A stretch of 64,000 nucleotides of DNA from Asanoa ferruginea (GTDB taxonomy: Bacteria; Actinomycetota; Actinomycetes; Mycobacteriales; Micromonosporaceae): positions 620,001-684,000 of the forward strand of contig NZ_QUMQ01000001.1 in assembly GCF_003387075.1 (NCBI RefSeq), given 5' to 3'. The notes beneath the pieces were generated by a model. It was not told the DNA's origin. It searched no databases and saw only the letters and a list, made by a program, of their open reading frames with translations. Positions within the stretch are counted from its first letter, which is position 1, and each line of letters starts with the position of its first letter. Shown piece after piece: positions 1 through 8,428 of the stretch. The position numbers and the translations under genes were made by a program.

Positions 1-1181
1 CGTACAGCATGGAATGGTTCTATTTGCCCCTCAGTGACGTGATGACCGGTCCGCGGCAGTTCCGCTGGGACGCGCTGGAGCGCCAGCTCAACGACATCGC
101 GGCCCGCGGTCACCAGGCGGTTTTCCGCTTCTATCTGGACTATCCGGGCAAGCCGAGCGGCGTTCCGCAGTATCTGCTCGACCAGGGCCTGGTCACGCAC
201 GCCTACAACGACAACGGCAACAACGGCGTCAGCGTCTCCCCCGACTACAGCGACCCGCGCCTGGTCTCCGCCCTCGACACCTTCATCACCGCCTTCGGCC
301 GGCGCTACGACGGCGACCCGCGGATCGGGTTCATCACGCTGGGCCTGATCGGGTTCTGGGGCGAGTGGCACACCTGGCCCTACGACGGCTACACCCAGCC
401 GGAGAACTGGATGCCGGGCAACGACGTGCTCGTCCGGGTGCTGGGCAGCTACGAGCGCGCGTTCGACAAGACCCGGTTGCTGGCCCGCTATCCCAGCCAG
501 GACAACAAGAACCTCAACATCGGTTACCACGACGACTCGTTCGCCTTCGAGACCCTGCCGGGTCAGTCCTGGCACTTCGTGCAGCGGATGATCGACGAGG
601 GTACGACGGAGAAGTGGCGGCAGGAACCCATCGGCGGCGAACTGCGTCCCGAGATCCAGACCTGCCTGTGGGACCAGCCGGTCAGCTGCGGCCAATACCA
701 GGACTTCGCCGAGTCGGTCGCGCAGACGCACGCCTCCTGGCTGATCAACCACGCCGCGTTCGCCGGCGCGGGCTACACCGGTGACAACTACTTCCGGGCC
801 CTGGCCGCGTCGAAGTCGCTCGGCTACGAGCTGACCGTCACCGAGGCGGCGCTGTCCGGCGACCGGGTGTCGGTGCGGGTGGCCAACCGCGGCGCCGCGC
901 CGTTCTACTACGACTGGCGGGCCGAACTCGCGGCCGTCGACAGCAAGGGCCGGATCGTCAAGCGGTGGAAGACCCCCTGGACGATGACCGGGATCCAGCC
1001 CGGCCAGGACCCGGCGACGCTGTCAACCAAGATCGACACCCACGGCCTGCGCGCCGGCAGCTACGACATCGTCATGCGCGTGGCCAACCCGCTGCCCAAC
1101 GGCATCCCGTTGCGGTTCGCCAACACCAGTCAGGACAACCACTCCGGCTGGCTGCACCTCGGCGCCGTCACCATCCGCTGA
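1..1181 (+). CDS. DUF4832-type TIM-barrel protein, 5' end cut by window
   Basis: The frame is open from base 3, and the residues just before the first ATG (base 9) align with the inside of the next gene's product, so the true start lies upstream and this is a partial gene. The product looks like the DUF4832 family of putative extracellular glycoside-hydrolase-like TIM barrels. The motif GEWHTWPYD lies about residues 118-126 counted from the ATG; its Glu is a good candidate catalytic acid because the next two proteins keep GEWHT. A beta-sandwich region follows and the protein then stops, without the FN3 and C-terminal domains of its neighbours. It precedes the next gene by 50 bases in the same direction. 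Family placement is fairly sure; substrate is unknown. Confidence 0.85.
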   Translation, partial: YSMEWFYLPLSDVMTGPRQFRWDALERQLNDIAARGHQAVFRFYLDYPGKPSGVPQYLLDQGLVTHAYNDNGNNGVSVSPDYSDPRLVSALDTFITAFGRRYDGDPRIGFITLGLIGFWGEWHTWPYDGYTQPENWMPGNDVLVRVLGSYERAFDKTRLLARYPSQDNKNLNIGYHDDSFAFETLPGQSWHFVQRMIDEGTTEKWRQEPIGGELRPEIQTCLWDQPVSCGQYQDFAESVAQTHASWLINHAAFAGAGYTGDNYFRALAASKSLGYELTVTEAALSGDRVSVRVANRGAAPFYYDWRAELAAVDSKGRIVKRWKTPWTMTGIQPGQDPATLSTKIDTHGLRAGSYDIVMRVANPLPNGIPLRFANTSQDNHSGWLHLGAVTIR

Positions 1182-1231
1182 CGGCACCCCCCGCACCTGT
1201 TCCTGCCCCCGTCCCGAAGGGAACACGGTTC

Positions 1232-3898
1232 ATGCCATCCATCCGCACACTGCTCGCAACCACCGCCGCGGCATTGAGCCTCGTGCTGGTGTCGAGCTCC
1301 GCGGTCGCCGCGCCGGCGGGCCCACCGTCCCGCCCGCCGGCCGGTCCCGGCCCGGACACCAGCCTGGCCACCCACACCTACGCCTACGCCGACGCACCGG
1401 TCGGCCAGCCACTCAAGGGCTTCGCGCCCTACTACTTCCCCGGCGACAACCTGTCCACGAAATACCCCGGCGGGCTCACCTGGAGCTACTTCGCGCTCAA
1501 CGAGGTGATGAAAGACCCCAGCAGTTGCTCGGTCTTCGACTGGAGTGTCTTCGAGAAGGCGCTCGACGAGGCCGCCGTCTGGGGCCGCCAGGTCGCCTTC
1601 CGGTTCTACGTCGAATATCCCGGCGGCAGCGGCACCCACCCCGGCAACGGCATCCCGCCCTGCCTCAACGGCAAGATGGCGTTGCGTACCAACGGATTCT
1701 GGGGCACGGTCAGCCCCGACTACGACGACCCCGACGTCGTCGCCGCGCTGGTCAGCTTCATCAACGCGTTCGCCGCGCGCTACGACCACGCCGGCCCCGG
1801 CGGCACCGCCGACCCGCGGATCGGCTTCATGACGATGGGCCTGGTCGGCCTGTGGGGTGAGTGGCACACCTGGCCCTACGACCGCGACCTGGCCGACGGC
1901 TACCCCAACCTGATGCCGACCGACACCACGATCCGCACCATCATGGGCGCGTTCGACAGCGCGTTCAGCAACATCCAGATCGAGACGCGCTACCCGCTGG
2001 CCGGCACCGAGAACGCCAACATCGGGTTCCACGACGACTCCTGGCCCTACAAGGAGTGGCGTGGCAACGCGCTCAAGGGCATGACACTGCCGGTCTCGAT
2101 GGGCGGCTGGGACGACGCGTTCCTGCAACTCCAGCTCAACACCGGCACCGAGAACCGGTGGATCACGAACTCGATCGGCGGCGAGGCGCGGCCCGAGATC
2201 CAGGGCAGCCTCTACGCCAACTGGCCGGGCGGTTCCGGGCAGGTCGACGACGTGCTCGCCGCGACCGAGCTCACCCACATCTCCTGGATGATCAACCAGA
2301 CCGGCGCCGGCGGCTACAGCGCGACTGACCCGAAGGTCTCGGCCGGCGTCCGGAAGATGGGCTACAACCTGCACATCCCGCAGGCCAACTTCAACAGCAC
2401 CGCCTCGGGTACGTTCAAGGTCGGCGTCACCATGCAGAACGACGGTGTCGCGCCCTTCTACTACCCGTGGACAACGGTGATCGGGCTGCGCGACGCGTCC
2501 GGCGCGATCGTCAAGACCTGGGACACCTCCTGGGATCTGCGCCAGGTGCAGCCGCTGAAGGTCCGGGCGTTCCCCGACTGGAATGTCGGAGCCAACCCGA
2601 CCTACCTCGACTTCGGCCGCCCGGTCAACTTCTCGGCCAACCTCAGCACCGCGGGCGTTCCGGCGGGCTCCTACAGCCTCGTCCTGAAGGTGCGCAACCC
2701 GCTGGAGACGGTCACCCCGGCCGTCTTGCGGGCCCGGCCCGCCGCCAGCCGGTTGACCGACTGGATCATCGATCAGTGGCGGCCGGCTCTTCCGCTGTCG
2801 TTCGCCAACGCCAACCAGGGCACCGATGGCTGGGTCAACCTCGGAAACCTGAGCACCGGATCGTGTACGGGTGACTGCACGGCGCCGTCGGCTCCGTCTG
2901 GCCTGGCGGTGTCCGGGGTGACGAACACGAGTGTGTCGTTGTCCTGGACGGCGTCGACCGACAACGTCGGCGTGACCGGCTACCAGGTGTTCCGCGACGG
3001 CCTGTTGGTCGGTTCGCCGACCACAACGTCCTACACCGACACCGGCCGGTCGCCGGGGCAGACCTACCAATACACCGTGCGGGCGCGCGACGCCGCGGGC
3101 AACGTGTCGGGGCCGTCGGCCACGGTTTCCGGGACCACGAGCGGGTGTGCGGGTGACTGCACCGCGCCCAGCGCTCCGACGCTGTCGTCGACGGGCAAGA
3201 CCGACACCACGGTGTCGCTGTCGTGGACCGGATCCACGGACAACGTCGGCGTGACCGGCTACGAGGTGTTCCGCGGCGGGACACTGGTCGGTTCGCCCAC
3301 CGGGACGACGTTCACCGACACCGGGCTGACCGCCTCGACCGCCTACAGCTACACGGTCAAGGCACGGGACGCCGCCGGGAACAGGTCTGCCGCCAGCAAC
3401 GCGGTCGCGGTGACCACGAACGCGGGGACACCACCGCCGACCGGGCTGGTGCTCGACAACTTCGACGGGACACCGGCGTATCCGTCCGCCGCATTGAACG
3501 ACCTCAACAAGTGGACGGGCGCCAACTGCTTCCTCGACGGCGGCGGCTCGGGCGTGGTCACGGGTGGGGCGTTGAGCCTGCGTTACAACAACTGTGGCTG
3601 GTTCGGCTCCGACGTCGGTGTCGACCTGTCCGCGTACACCTATCTGGTGGTTCGGGTCAAAGGCTTGGCAGGTGGCGAGCAGAGCCACTTCAACCTCGGG
3701 TTCGGCGGCAGCACTAAGGTGTTCGGCGACTTCACCTTGGACGGTGGCGGGCATCCCGTCATCACGACCGCCTATCAGGACATCCGCATTCCGATGGCGG
3801 CCAACGGGATCAACCGCAACTCGCCGTCGCAGCTCGCCATGGGCTTCTGGTATGGCGGCAACTCCACCATCAGCATCGACAACATCTCCTTCCAGTAG
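1232..3898 (+). CDS. Secreted DUF4832 protein with two FN3 domains and a C-terminal binding-like domain
   Basis: The ATG at 1232 follows a GAAGGGAA ribosome binding site and opens a signal peptide (residues 1-27, ending AVAA). The 888-residue product has a DUF4832-type TIM barrel (about 40-400, candidate catalytic Glu210 in GEWHTW), a beta-sandwich region, two fibronectin type III domains (about 545-637 and 639-733, each opened by a C-x-GDC motif) and a C-terminal beta-rich domain (739-888) that I read as a galactose-binding or carbohydrate-binding fold. This is the architecture of secreted polysaccharide-degrading enzymes. The catalytic half resembles the preceding gene; the C-terminal 344 residues are about 90% identical by eye to the tail of the following gene. 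The substrate cannot be told from sequence. Confidence 0.9.
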   Translation: MPSIRTLLATTAAALSLVLVSSSAVAAPAGPPSRPPAGPGPDTSLATHTYAYADAPVGQPLKGFAPYYFPGDNLSTKYPGGLTWSYFALNEVMKDPSSCSVFDWSVFEKALDEAAVWGRQVAFRFYVEYPGGSGTHPGNGIPPCLNGKMALRTNGFWGTVSPDYDDPDVVAALVSFINAFAARYDHAGPGGTADPRIGFMTMGLVGLWGEWHTWPYDRDLADGYPNLMPTDTTIRTIMGAFDSAFSNIQIETRYPLAGTENANIGFHDDSWPYKEWRGNALKGMTLPVSMGGWDDAFLQLQLNTGTENRWITNSIGGEARPEIQGSLYANWPGGSGQVDDVLAATELTHISWMINQTGAGGYSATDPKVSAGVRKMGYNLHIPQANFNSTASGTFKVGVTMQNDGVAPFYYPWTTVIGLRDASGAIVKTWDTSWDLRQVQPLKVRAFPDWNVGANPTYLDFGRPVNFSANLSTAGVPAGSYSLVLKVRNPLETVTPAVLRARPAASRLTDWIIDQWRPALPLSFANANQGTDGWVNLGNLSTGSCTGDCTAPSAPSGLAVSGVTNTSVSLSWTASTDNVGVTGYQVFRDGLLVGSPTTTSYTDTGRSPGQTYQYTVRARDAAGNVSGPSATVSGTTSGCAGDCTAPSAPTLSSTGKTDTTVSLSWTGSTDNVGVTGYEVFRGGTLVGSPTGTTFTDTGLTASTAYSYTVKARDAAGNRSAASNAVAVTTNAGTPPPTGLVLDNFDGTPAYPSAALNDLNKWTGANCFLDGGGSGVVTGGALSLRYNNCGWFGSDVGVDLSAYTYLVVRVKGLAGGEQSHFNLGFGGSTKVFGDFTLDGGGHPVITTAYQDIRIPMAANGINRNSPSQLAMGFWYGGNSTISIDNISFQ
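2864..3898 (+). repeat. 1,035-bp direct repeat, copy 1 (FN3-FN3-C-terminal module)
   Basis: This 3' part of the gene aligns without gaps over 345 codons with 5390-6424. Counting by eye about 33 of 344 residues differ, and long DNA stretches are identical. The repeat starts exactly at the Cys of the first CTGDC motif and ends at the stop codon in both genes, whereas the regions upstream encode clearly different barrels. This suggests module duplication or ongoing gene conversion. Confidence 0.9.
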
Positions 3899-3910
3899 GG
3901 GAAGGCATTC

Positions 3911-6424
3911 ATGCGTGCTCGCACCCTGCGGCTGCTCACCGTGACGACGCTGCTCGCCGGCGTCGGCGCGGTGGCGGTCGCCGCACCGGCCCAGGCCGCA
4001 ACCGTCACCTACAGCGCCGATCTCGGCACCGCGTTCGCCAACCCGGAGCGCGGCTTCCACAACCGCTACGAGATCATCAACGACCCGGCGGTCAACGACT
4101 ACGTCAACGCCGCCACCATTCCCGGCTTCAACCCGGACCTGCTCGACCGGACCTTCGCCCGGGCCAAGGCCAACGGCAACACGCTCATCCACAGCTACGT
4201 CCATCTCGACAAGTACAGGACCCAGGCGTTGCCCCAGGCGCTGCTCGACAACCTGGCCTCGGGGCTGGCCGCCGTTCGGGCCGCCGGCATGAAGATCGTG
4301 CTGCGGCCGGCGTACACCTGGGATGGCTATGTCACGGTCGACGAGGCGCAGATCCTCGCGCACATCGGGCAGCTCAACGCCGTCATCACGGCGAATGCCG
4401 ACGTGGTGCTGCACCTGGAGACCGGATATCTCGGTGCCTGGGGCGAGTGGCACACCGGCGGCCTGACCAACCCGTCGTCGGTCGAGGAGGCGCCCGCGCG
4501 TTACCGGATCGTCAAGAAGATCCTCGACACCACGCCGGCGACCATCCCGCTGGCGATGCGCTACCCGATCTACATCAAGGAGGTCACCGACCCCACCTCG
4601 TGCGTCGTGCCCGGCGGGTGCAACCTGACCCAGGCGCAGGAGGACCGGATCGGCTTCCACAACGACTGTTTCCTGGCCGACTTCAACGACCAGGGCACCT
4701 ACGACAACCCGTCCTGGATGGGCTGGTACTACATCGAGCAGAAGAAGCAATGGATGTACGACCTGGCCACCTCGACCGGGCAGAACAAGATGGTCGGCGG
4801 TGAGACCTGCGGGTCCGACGGCTACAACGACGCGGCGTGCGTGAACGCGCAGACCGAGATGCAGAAGCTCAACTTCACCGAGATCAACGAGGACTACGCG
4901 GCGGTCAACACCGACAAGTGGCGGGCGGCCAACCTGGCGGCCAGCGGTAACGATCCCGCGGAGACCTGTTTCACCCGCATCAAGCGCAAGCTCGGATATC
5001 GGCTGAGATTGCTGGACGCGACGTTCCCCACCACCGTCGCGCCCGGCGGCAGCCTCGCACTGACCGCGCACCTCACCAACGACGGCTGGTCTGGTCTGAT
5101 CAAGACGCGGCCCGTCTACCTGGTGCTCGACAACGGCACCAACCGCTACAACCTGCCGCTCTCCGGGGTCGACCCGCGCAACTGGCTGGCCGGCGCCAGC
5201 ACGCTCACCTCGAGCGTGACGGTGCCGGGCGGGGCTGCCGCCGGGACCTACAAACTGGCACTGTGGTTGCCCGATCCGAGCTCCGGGCTCCAAGCTCGGC
5301 CCGAATACTCGGTGCGGCTGGCCAACACCGGCACCTGGGACGCGGCCAAGGGTTACAACGTGCTGTCCACGTCGGTCAGCGTCGGCACCTGCACGGGTGA
5401 CTGCGTGGCGCCGTCGGCGCCGTCCGGTCTGACGGTGTCGGGGGTGACCAACACGAGCGTGTTGTTGTCGTGGTCGGCCGCCAGCGACAATGTCGGCGTG
5501 ACGGGCTACCAGGTGTTCCGCGACGGCGTGCTGGTCGGTTCGCCCACGACGACATCGTTCACCGACACCGGTCGGTCGCCGGGGCAGACCTATCAATACA
5601 CGGTGCGGGCGCGGGATGCCGCGGGGAACGTGTCGGGGCCGTCTTCGGCCGTTTCCGGCACGACGAGTGGGTGTTCGGGTGACTGCACCGCGCCCAGTGC
5701 CCCGACGTTGTCGTCGCCGGGCAAGACCGACACCACCGTTTCCTTGTCCTGGACCGGATCCACGGACAATGTCGGCGTGACCGGCTACGAGGTCTTCCGG
5801 GGCGGGGCGTTGGTTGGTTCGCCTTCGGGCACCTCGTTCACCGACAGCGGTCGGACCGCGTCGACGGCCTACAGCTACACCGTCAAGGCGCGGGACGCGG
5901 CCGGGAACCGGTCGGCGGCCAGCAACACCGTCACGGTCACCACCGACGCGACTCCACCACCTCCGACGGGACTTGTGCTCGACAACTTCGACGGGACACC
6001 GGCATACCCGTCGTCGTCGCAGAATGATCTGGGTAAGTGGACCGGGGCCAACTGCTTCCTCGACGGCGGCGGCTCAGGTGTTGTCACCGGCGGGGCGTTG
6101 AGCCTGCGCTACAACAACTGTGGGTGGTTCGGCTCCGACGTCGGCGTCGACCTGTCCGCGTACACCTATCTGGTCGTGCGGGTGAAGGGTCTGGCCGGTG
6201 GCGAGCAGAGCCACTTCAACCTGGGCCTCGGCGGCAGCACCAAGGTGTTCGGAGACTACACATTGGATGGCGGTGCCCATCCGGTCATCACCACGAGCTA
6301 TCAGGACATCCGCATCCCGATGACCGCCAACGGGATCAACCGCAACTCGCCGTCACAGCTCGCCATGGGCTTCTGGTATGGCGGCAACTCCACCATCACC
6401 ATCGACCACATCTCCTTCCAGTAA
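3911..6424 (+). CDS. Secreted DUF4874/DUF4832 protein with two FN3 domains and the same C-terminal domain
   Basis: The ATG lies 12 bases after the previous stop behind a GGGGAAGG ribosome binding site, so the two genes form one transcription unit. Residues 1-30 are a signal peptide ending APAQAA. The N-terminal half (PERGFHNRYE near residue 50, candidate catalytic Glu179 in GEWHT) fits the DUF4874 plus DUF4832 arrangement of putative extracellular hydrolases and is only distantly like its neighbour. FN3 domains follow at about 494-587 and 588-680, then a binding-like domain at 688-837. The last 344 residues nearly duplicate the preceding protein's tail. Probably a wall- or polymer-bound exoenzyme; substrate unknown. 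Confidence 0.9.
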   Translation: MRARTLRLLTVTTLLAGVGAVAVAAPAQAATVTYSADLGTAFANPERGFHNRYEIINDPAVNDYVNAATIPGFNPDLLDRTFARAKANGNTLIHSYVHLDKYRTQALPQALLDNLASGLAAVRAAGMKIVLRPAYTWDGYVTVDEAQILAHIGQLNAVITANADVVLHLETGYLGAWGEWHTGGLTNPSSVEEAPARYRIVKKILDTTPATIPLAMRYPIYIKEVTDPTSCVVPGGCNLTQAQEDRIGFHNDCFLADFNDQGTYDNPSWMGWYYIEQKKQWMYDLATSTGQNKMVGGETCGSDGYNDAACVNAQTEMQKLNFTEINEDYAAVNTDKWRAANLAASGNDPAETCFTRIKRKLGYRLRLLDATFPTTVAPGGSLALTAHLTNDGWSGLIKTRPVYLVLDNGTNRYNLPLSGVDPRNWLAGASTLTSSVTVPGGAAAGTYKLALWLPDPSSGLQARPEYSVRLANTGTWDAAKGYNVLSTSVSVGTCTGDCVAPSAPSGLTVSGVTNTSVLLSWSAASDNVGVTGYQVFRDGVLVGSPTTTSFTDTGRSPGQTYQYTVRARDAAGNVSGPSSAVSGTTSGCSGDCTAPSAPTLSSPGKTDTTVSLSWTGSTDNVGVTGYEVFRGGALVGSPSGTSFTDSGRTASTAYSYTVKARDAAGNRSAASNTVTVTTDATPPPPTGLVLDNFDGTPAYPSSSQNDLGKWTGANCFLDGGGSGVVTGGALSLRYNNCGWFGSDVGVDLSAYTYLVVRVKGLAGGEQSHFNLGLGGSTKVFGDYTLDGGAHPVITTSYQDIRIPMTANGINRNSPSQLAMGFWYGGNSTITIDHISFQ
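5390..6424 (+). repeat. 1,035-bp direct repeat, copy 2
   Basis: This is the second copy of the module at 2864-3898, collinear and of equal length. Differences are mostly conservative and cluster in the Thr/Pro-rich linker between the second FN3 domain and the C-terminal domain. Confidence 0.9.
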
Positions 6425-6427
6425 CCG

Positions 6428-6501
6428 CACGACGCTGCCCGCGTCTTTTCAAGGAGTTCTTCGTGACAACCATCGTTTTCCTCGGCGCGGGCAGCGTCGT
6501 G
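6428..6501 (+). promoter_or_regulatory. 16-bp perfect inverted repeat enclosing a ribosome binding site and start codon
   Basis: Bases 6428-6443 (CACGACGCTGCCCGCG) and 6486-6501 (CGCGGGCAGCGTCGTG) are exact reverse complements. The 42-base loop holds the AAGGAG at 6451-6456 and the GTG at 6463. In RNA this would be a strong hairpin with the ribosome entry site in its loop. The right arm lies in the coding part of the GH4 remnant and the left arm in the untranslated spacer. It may attenuate or stabilise the downstream message, or be a scar of a rearrangement. Confidence 0.75.
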
Positions 6502-6537
6502 TTCACCCGCGAGCTGCTGCCGGCAGGGTTGCGCTGA
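6463..6537 (+). pseudogene. Remnant of a GH4 glycosidase gene, now a 24-residue leader
   Basis: A GTG at 6463, six bases after AAGGAG, starts a 24-residue frame containing FLGAGSVVFTRELL. That is the N-terminal NAD-binding signature of family GH4 enzymes (alpha-galactosidase/alpha-glucosidase type, normally over 400 residues). After about 19 codons the homology stops, and a TGA overlaps the ATG of the next gene as TGATG. The simplest reading is a GH4 gene that lost its body by internal deletion while keeping its start and its coupling to the downstream gene. It may still be translated as a leader that delivers ribosomes to the amidohydrolase. GH4 assignment rests on one short but characteristic motif. 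Confidence 0.7.
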
Positions 6538-7574
6538 TGGAACTTGCGGACTACACACCGGTCCCCGCCATCCGCCGGCCGCTGACCCACGTGCCGCGAG
6601 CGTCGGTGCCGGCCGTCGACGTGCACAACCACCTGGGCCGTTGGCTCGGCGACGGCGACTGGCTCGTCGCCGAACTCCCCGCGCTCATCGACCTGATGGA
6701 CGAGGTCAACGTGCGCACGATCGTCAACCTCGACGGCCGCTGGGACGCGGAGTTGGACGCCAACATCGCCCGTCTCGACCGCGCGTTTCCCGACCGCTTC
6801 GTGACCTTCTGCCATCTTGACTGGTCGCTCCTGCACCACCCCGACCCGACCAGCGCGTTGATCGCGAGCCTGCACCGGGCCCGGGACGCCGGCGCCCGCG
6901 GCGTGAAGGTCTGGAAAGACCTCGGCCTGACCGTGACCGATGCGGCCGGCAACGTCGTCCTGCCCGACGACCCACGGCTGGCGGAGGTCTTCGCCGCGGC
7001 GGGCGAGTTGGGCCTGCCGGTGCTCATCCACACCGCCGACCCGATCGCGTTCTTCGGGCCGCTGGACGCTTCCAACGAGCGGTTCGAGGAACTGTCCGAG
7101 AACCCGTCGTGGTGGTTCGGCGCCCCCGGCTATCCGACGTTCGATCGGCTGATGGCGGCGCTGGAAACGGTGGTGGCGGGCGCACCGGGCACCACGTTCA
7201 TCGGCGCACACGTCGGGTGCGCGGCCGAAGACCTGGCCTGGGTCGACGGCATGCTGACCCGCTACCCCAACTTCCACGTCGACCTGGGCGGCCGGCTGGC
7301 CGAACTCGGCCGCCAGCCCCGCGCCACCCGCCGGCTGATCGTCACCCACCCCGACCGCTTGCTGTTCGGCTCGGACGCGTTCCCACCGAGCCGGGAGGCC
7401 TACGAGGTCTATTGGCGCTTCCTGGAAACCGAGGACGAATGCTTCCCGTACGCCCCGGGGGCGCGGGTGCCACCCCAGGGGCGCTGGGACATCTCGGCGA
7501 TCGGCCTGCCACCAGACGTGCTGAGCCAGGTCTACGCGGGCAACGCCCGGCAGCTGCTGGGCCTCCCCGGCTAG
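6537..7574 (+). CDS. Amidohydrolase family 2 (metal-dependent TIM-barrel hydrolase)
   Basis: The 345-residue product has the layout of PF04909 amidohydrolases: HNH at residues 30-32 for the first metal ligands, an HTADP segment mid-barrel, GAHVGC, and GSDAFP near the C-terminus for the catalytic Asp. Such enzymes hydrolyse lactones or amides or decarboxylate aromatic acids. Next to secreted carbohydrate-active proteins and a GH4 remnant, lactone hydrolysis is plausible but inferred. The ATG overlaps the GH4 remnant's TGA (TGATG), so translation is probably coupled. No signal peptide, so cytoplasmic. Confidence 0.85.
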   Translation: MELADYTPVPAIRRPLTHVPRASVPAVDVHNHLGRWLGDGDWLVAELPALIDLMDEVNVRTIVNLDGRWDAELDANIARLDRAFPDRFVTFCHLDWSLLHHPDPTSALIASLHRARDAGARGVKVWKDLGLTVTDAAGNVVLPDDPRLAEVFAAAGELGLPVLIHTADPIAFFGPLDASNERFEELSENPSWWFGAPGYPTFDRLMAALETVVAGAPGTTFIGAHVGCAAEDLAWVDGMLTRYPNFHVDLGGRLAELGRQPRATRRLIVTHPDRLLFGSDAFPPSREAYEVYWRFLETEDECFPYAPGARVPPQGRWDISAIGLPPDVLSQVYAGNARQLLGLPG

Positions 7575-7579
7575 GCGTC

Positions 7580-8302
7580 TCAGACGAGCACCGCTCCGCC
7601 GTCGACGAGGATCGAGGTGCCGGTCGCCATCGACTGCTCCATCGCATACACGTAGGCGCGGGCGACGTCGGAGGTCTCACCCACCCGGCCGACCGGCAGT
7701 TTGGCGGCGAGGCCGTCATACATTGCCCGCTCGTCGCTCGGCGCCATGGCCGCCCAGAGCGGGCTGCGGGTGACGCCGGGTGCGACCAGGTTGACCCGGA
7801 CCGGCGCGAGCTCAAGAGCTAGTTGCCTGGTCAGGGCGTCGAGCGCACCGCAGATGCTCGCGCCGAGGGCCCAACCCGGCGCGGGGCGCTGGCCCGCGTT
7901 GCCGCCGGTGAGCACGACGGAACCACCGTCGCGGATGGCGCCGGCGCCGATCGCCGCGCGCACCACGCTCAGCGCGCCGAAGTAGCGCGTCTCCCAGAAG
8001 CTTCGGGCGACCTCCGGCGTCAGCTCCGCCAACATCGTGAGGCGCAACGGTTCGCCCGCGGTGTAGACGAGATGGTCGATCGGCCCGGCGAACGTGATGA
8101 GTCGGGCGACCGATTCGGGGTCCGTGAGGTCGACCGGGGCGCCCGTGGCGCGATCGGGCAGCGTACCCAGGGCGCGGTCGATGTTTTCTTTGTTGCGGGA
8201 GGCGACGATCGGGGTCGCGCCTGCCTCGGCCACCGCCTGGGCGACCCGTAGGCCGAGCCCGGACGTGCCGCCGACGACCAGGACACGTTTTCCATCGAGC
8301 AT
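7580..8302 (-). CDS. SDR-family protein lacking the canonical Tyr/Lys
   Basis: A 240-residue Rossmann protein with the nucleotide-binding GGTSGLG near residue 12 and the SDR landmarks VDLTDPES and an NLVAPGVTRSP loop. Where active SDRs have YxxxK it reads GASICGALDAL, so catalytic Tyr and Lys seem to be missing. It may belong to an SDR branch lacking this dyad, bind NADP without classical catalysis, or be a sensor. It is convergent with the amidohydrolase (5-base gap) and divergent from the LysR gene, whose regulator is the likely controller. Confidence 0.85.
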   Translation of the reverse strand: MLDGKRVLVVGGTSGLGLRVAQAVAEAGATPIVASRNKENIDRALGTLPDRATGAPVDLTDPESVARLITFAGPIDHLVYTAGEPLRLTMLAELTPEVARSFWETRYFGALSVVRAAIGAGAIRDGGSVVLTGGNAGQRPAPGWALGASICGALDALTRQLALELAPVRVNLVAPGVTRSPLWAAMAPSDERAMYDGLAAKLPVGRVGETSDVARAYVYAMEQSMATGTSILVDGGAVLV

Positions 8303-8399
8303 CGTTCATCGAACCTTTCGCGGGTGGAGGATCTGGTGGAGCCGATCAACCGTCGCGCGGGCCGGGCTCGTCGGCCAATACCTGTTCGTGGCAGGGTTG

Positions 8400-8414
8400 A
8401 TACCGGCGAGGTAT
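8400..8414. promoter_or_regulatory. Candidate LysR operator
   Basis: ATACC-GGCGA-GGTAT is a perfect inverted repeat that fits the T-N11-A rule for LysR-type boxes (T8401, A8413). It lies 14 bases upstream of the LysR start in the divergent SDR/LysR spacer. An extra ATACC half-site at 8378-8382, 22 bases upstream and on the same helix face, could be a second contact. Confidence 0.65.
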
Positions 8415-8428
8415 GAAGGGTGCGGGCG

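Noticed and set aside
1130-5596. Very long open frame on the minus strand opposite the two DUF4832 genes
   Set aside because: Arg/Val/Gly-rich, no domains, repeats mirror the sense repeat; a by-product of high GC codon use.
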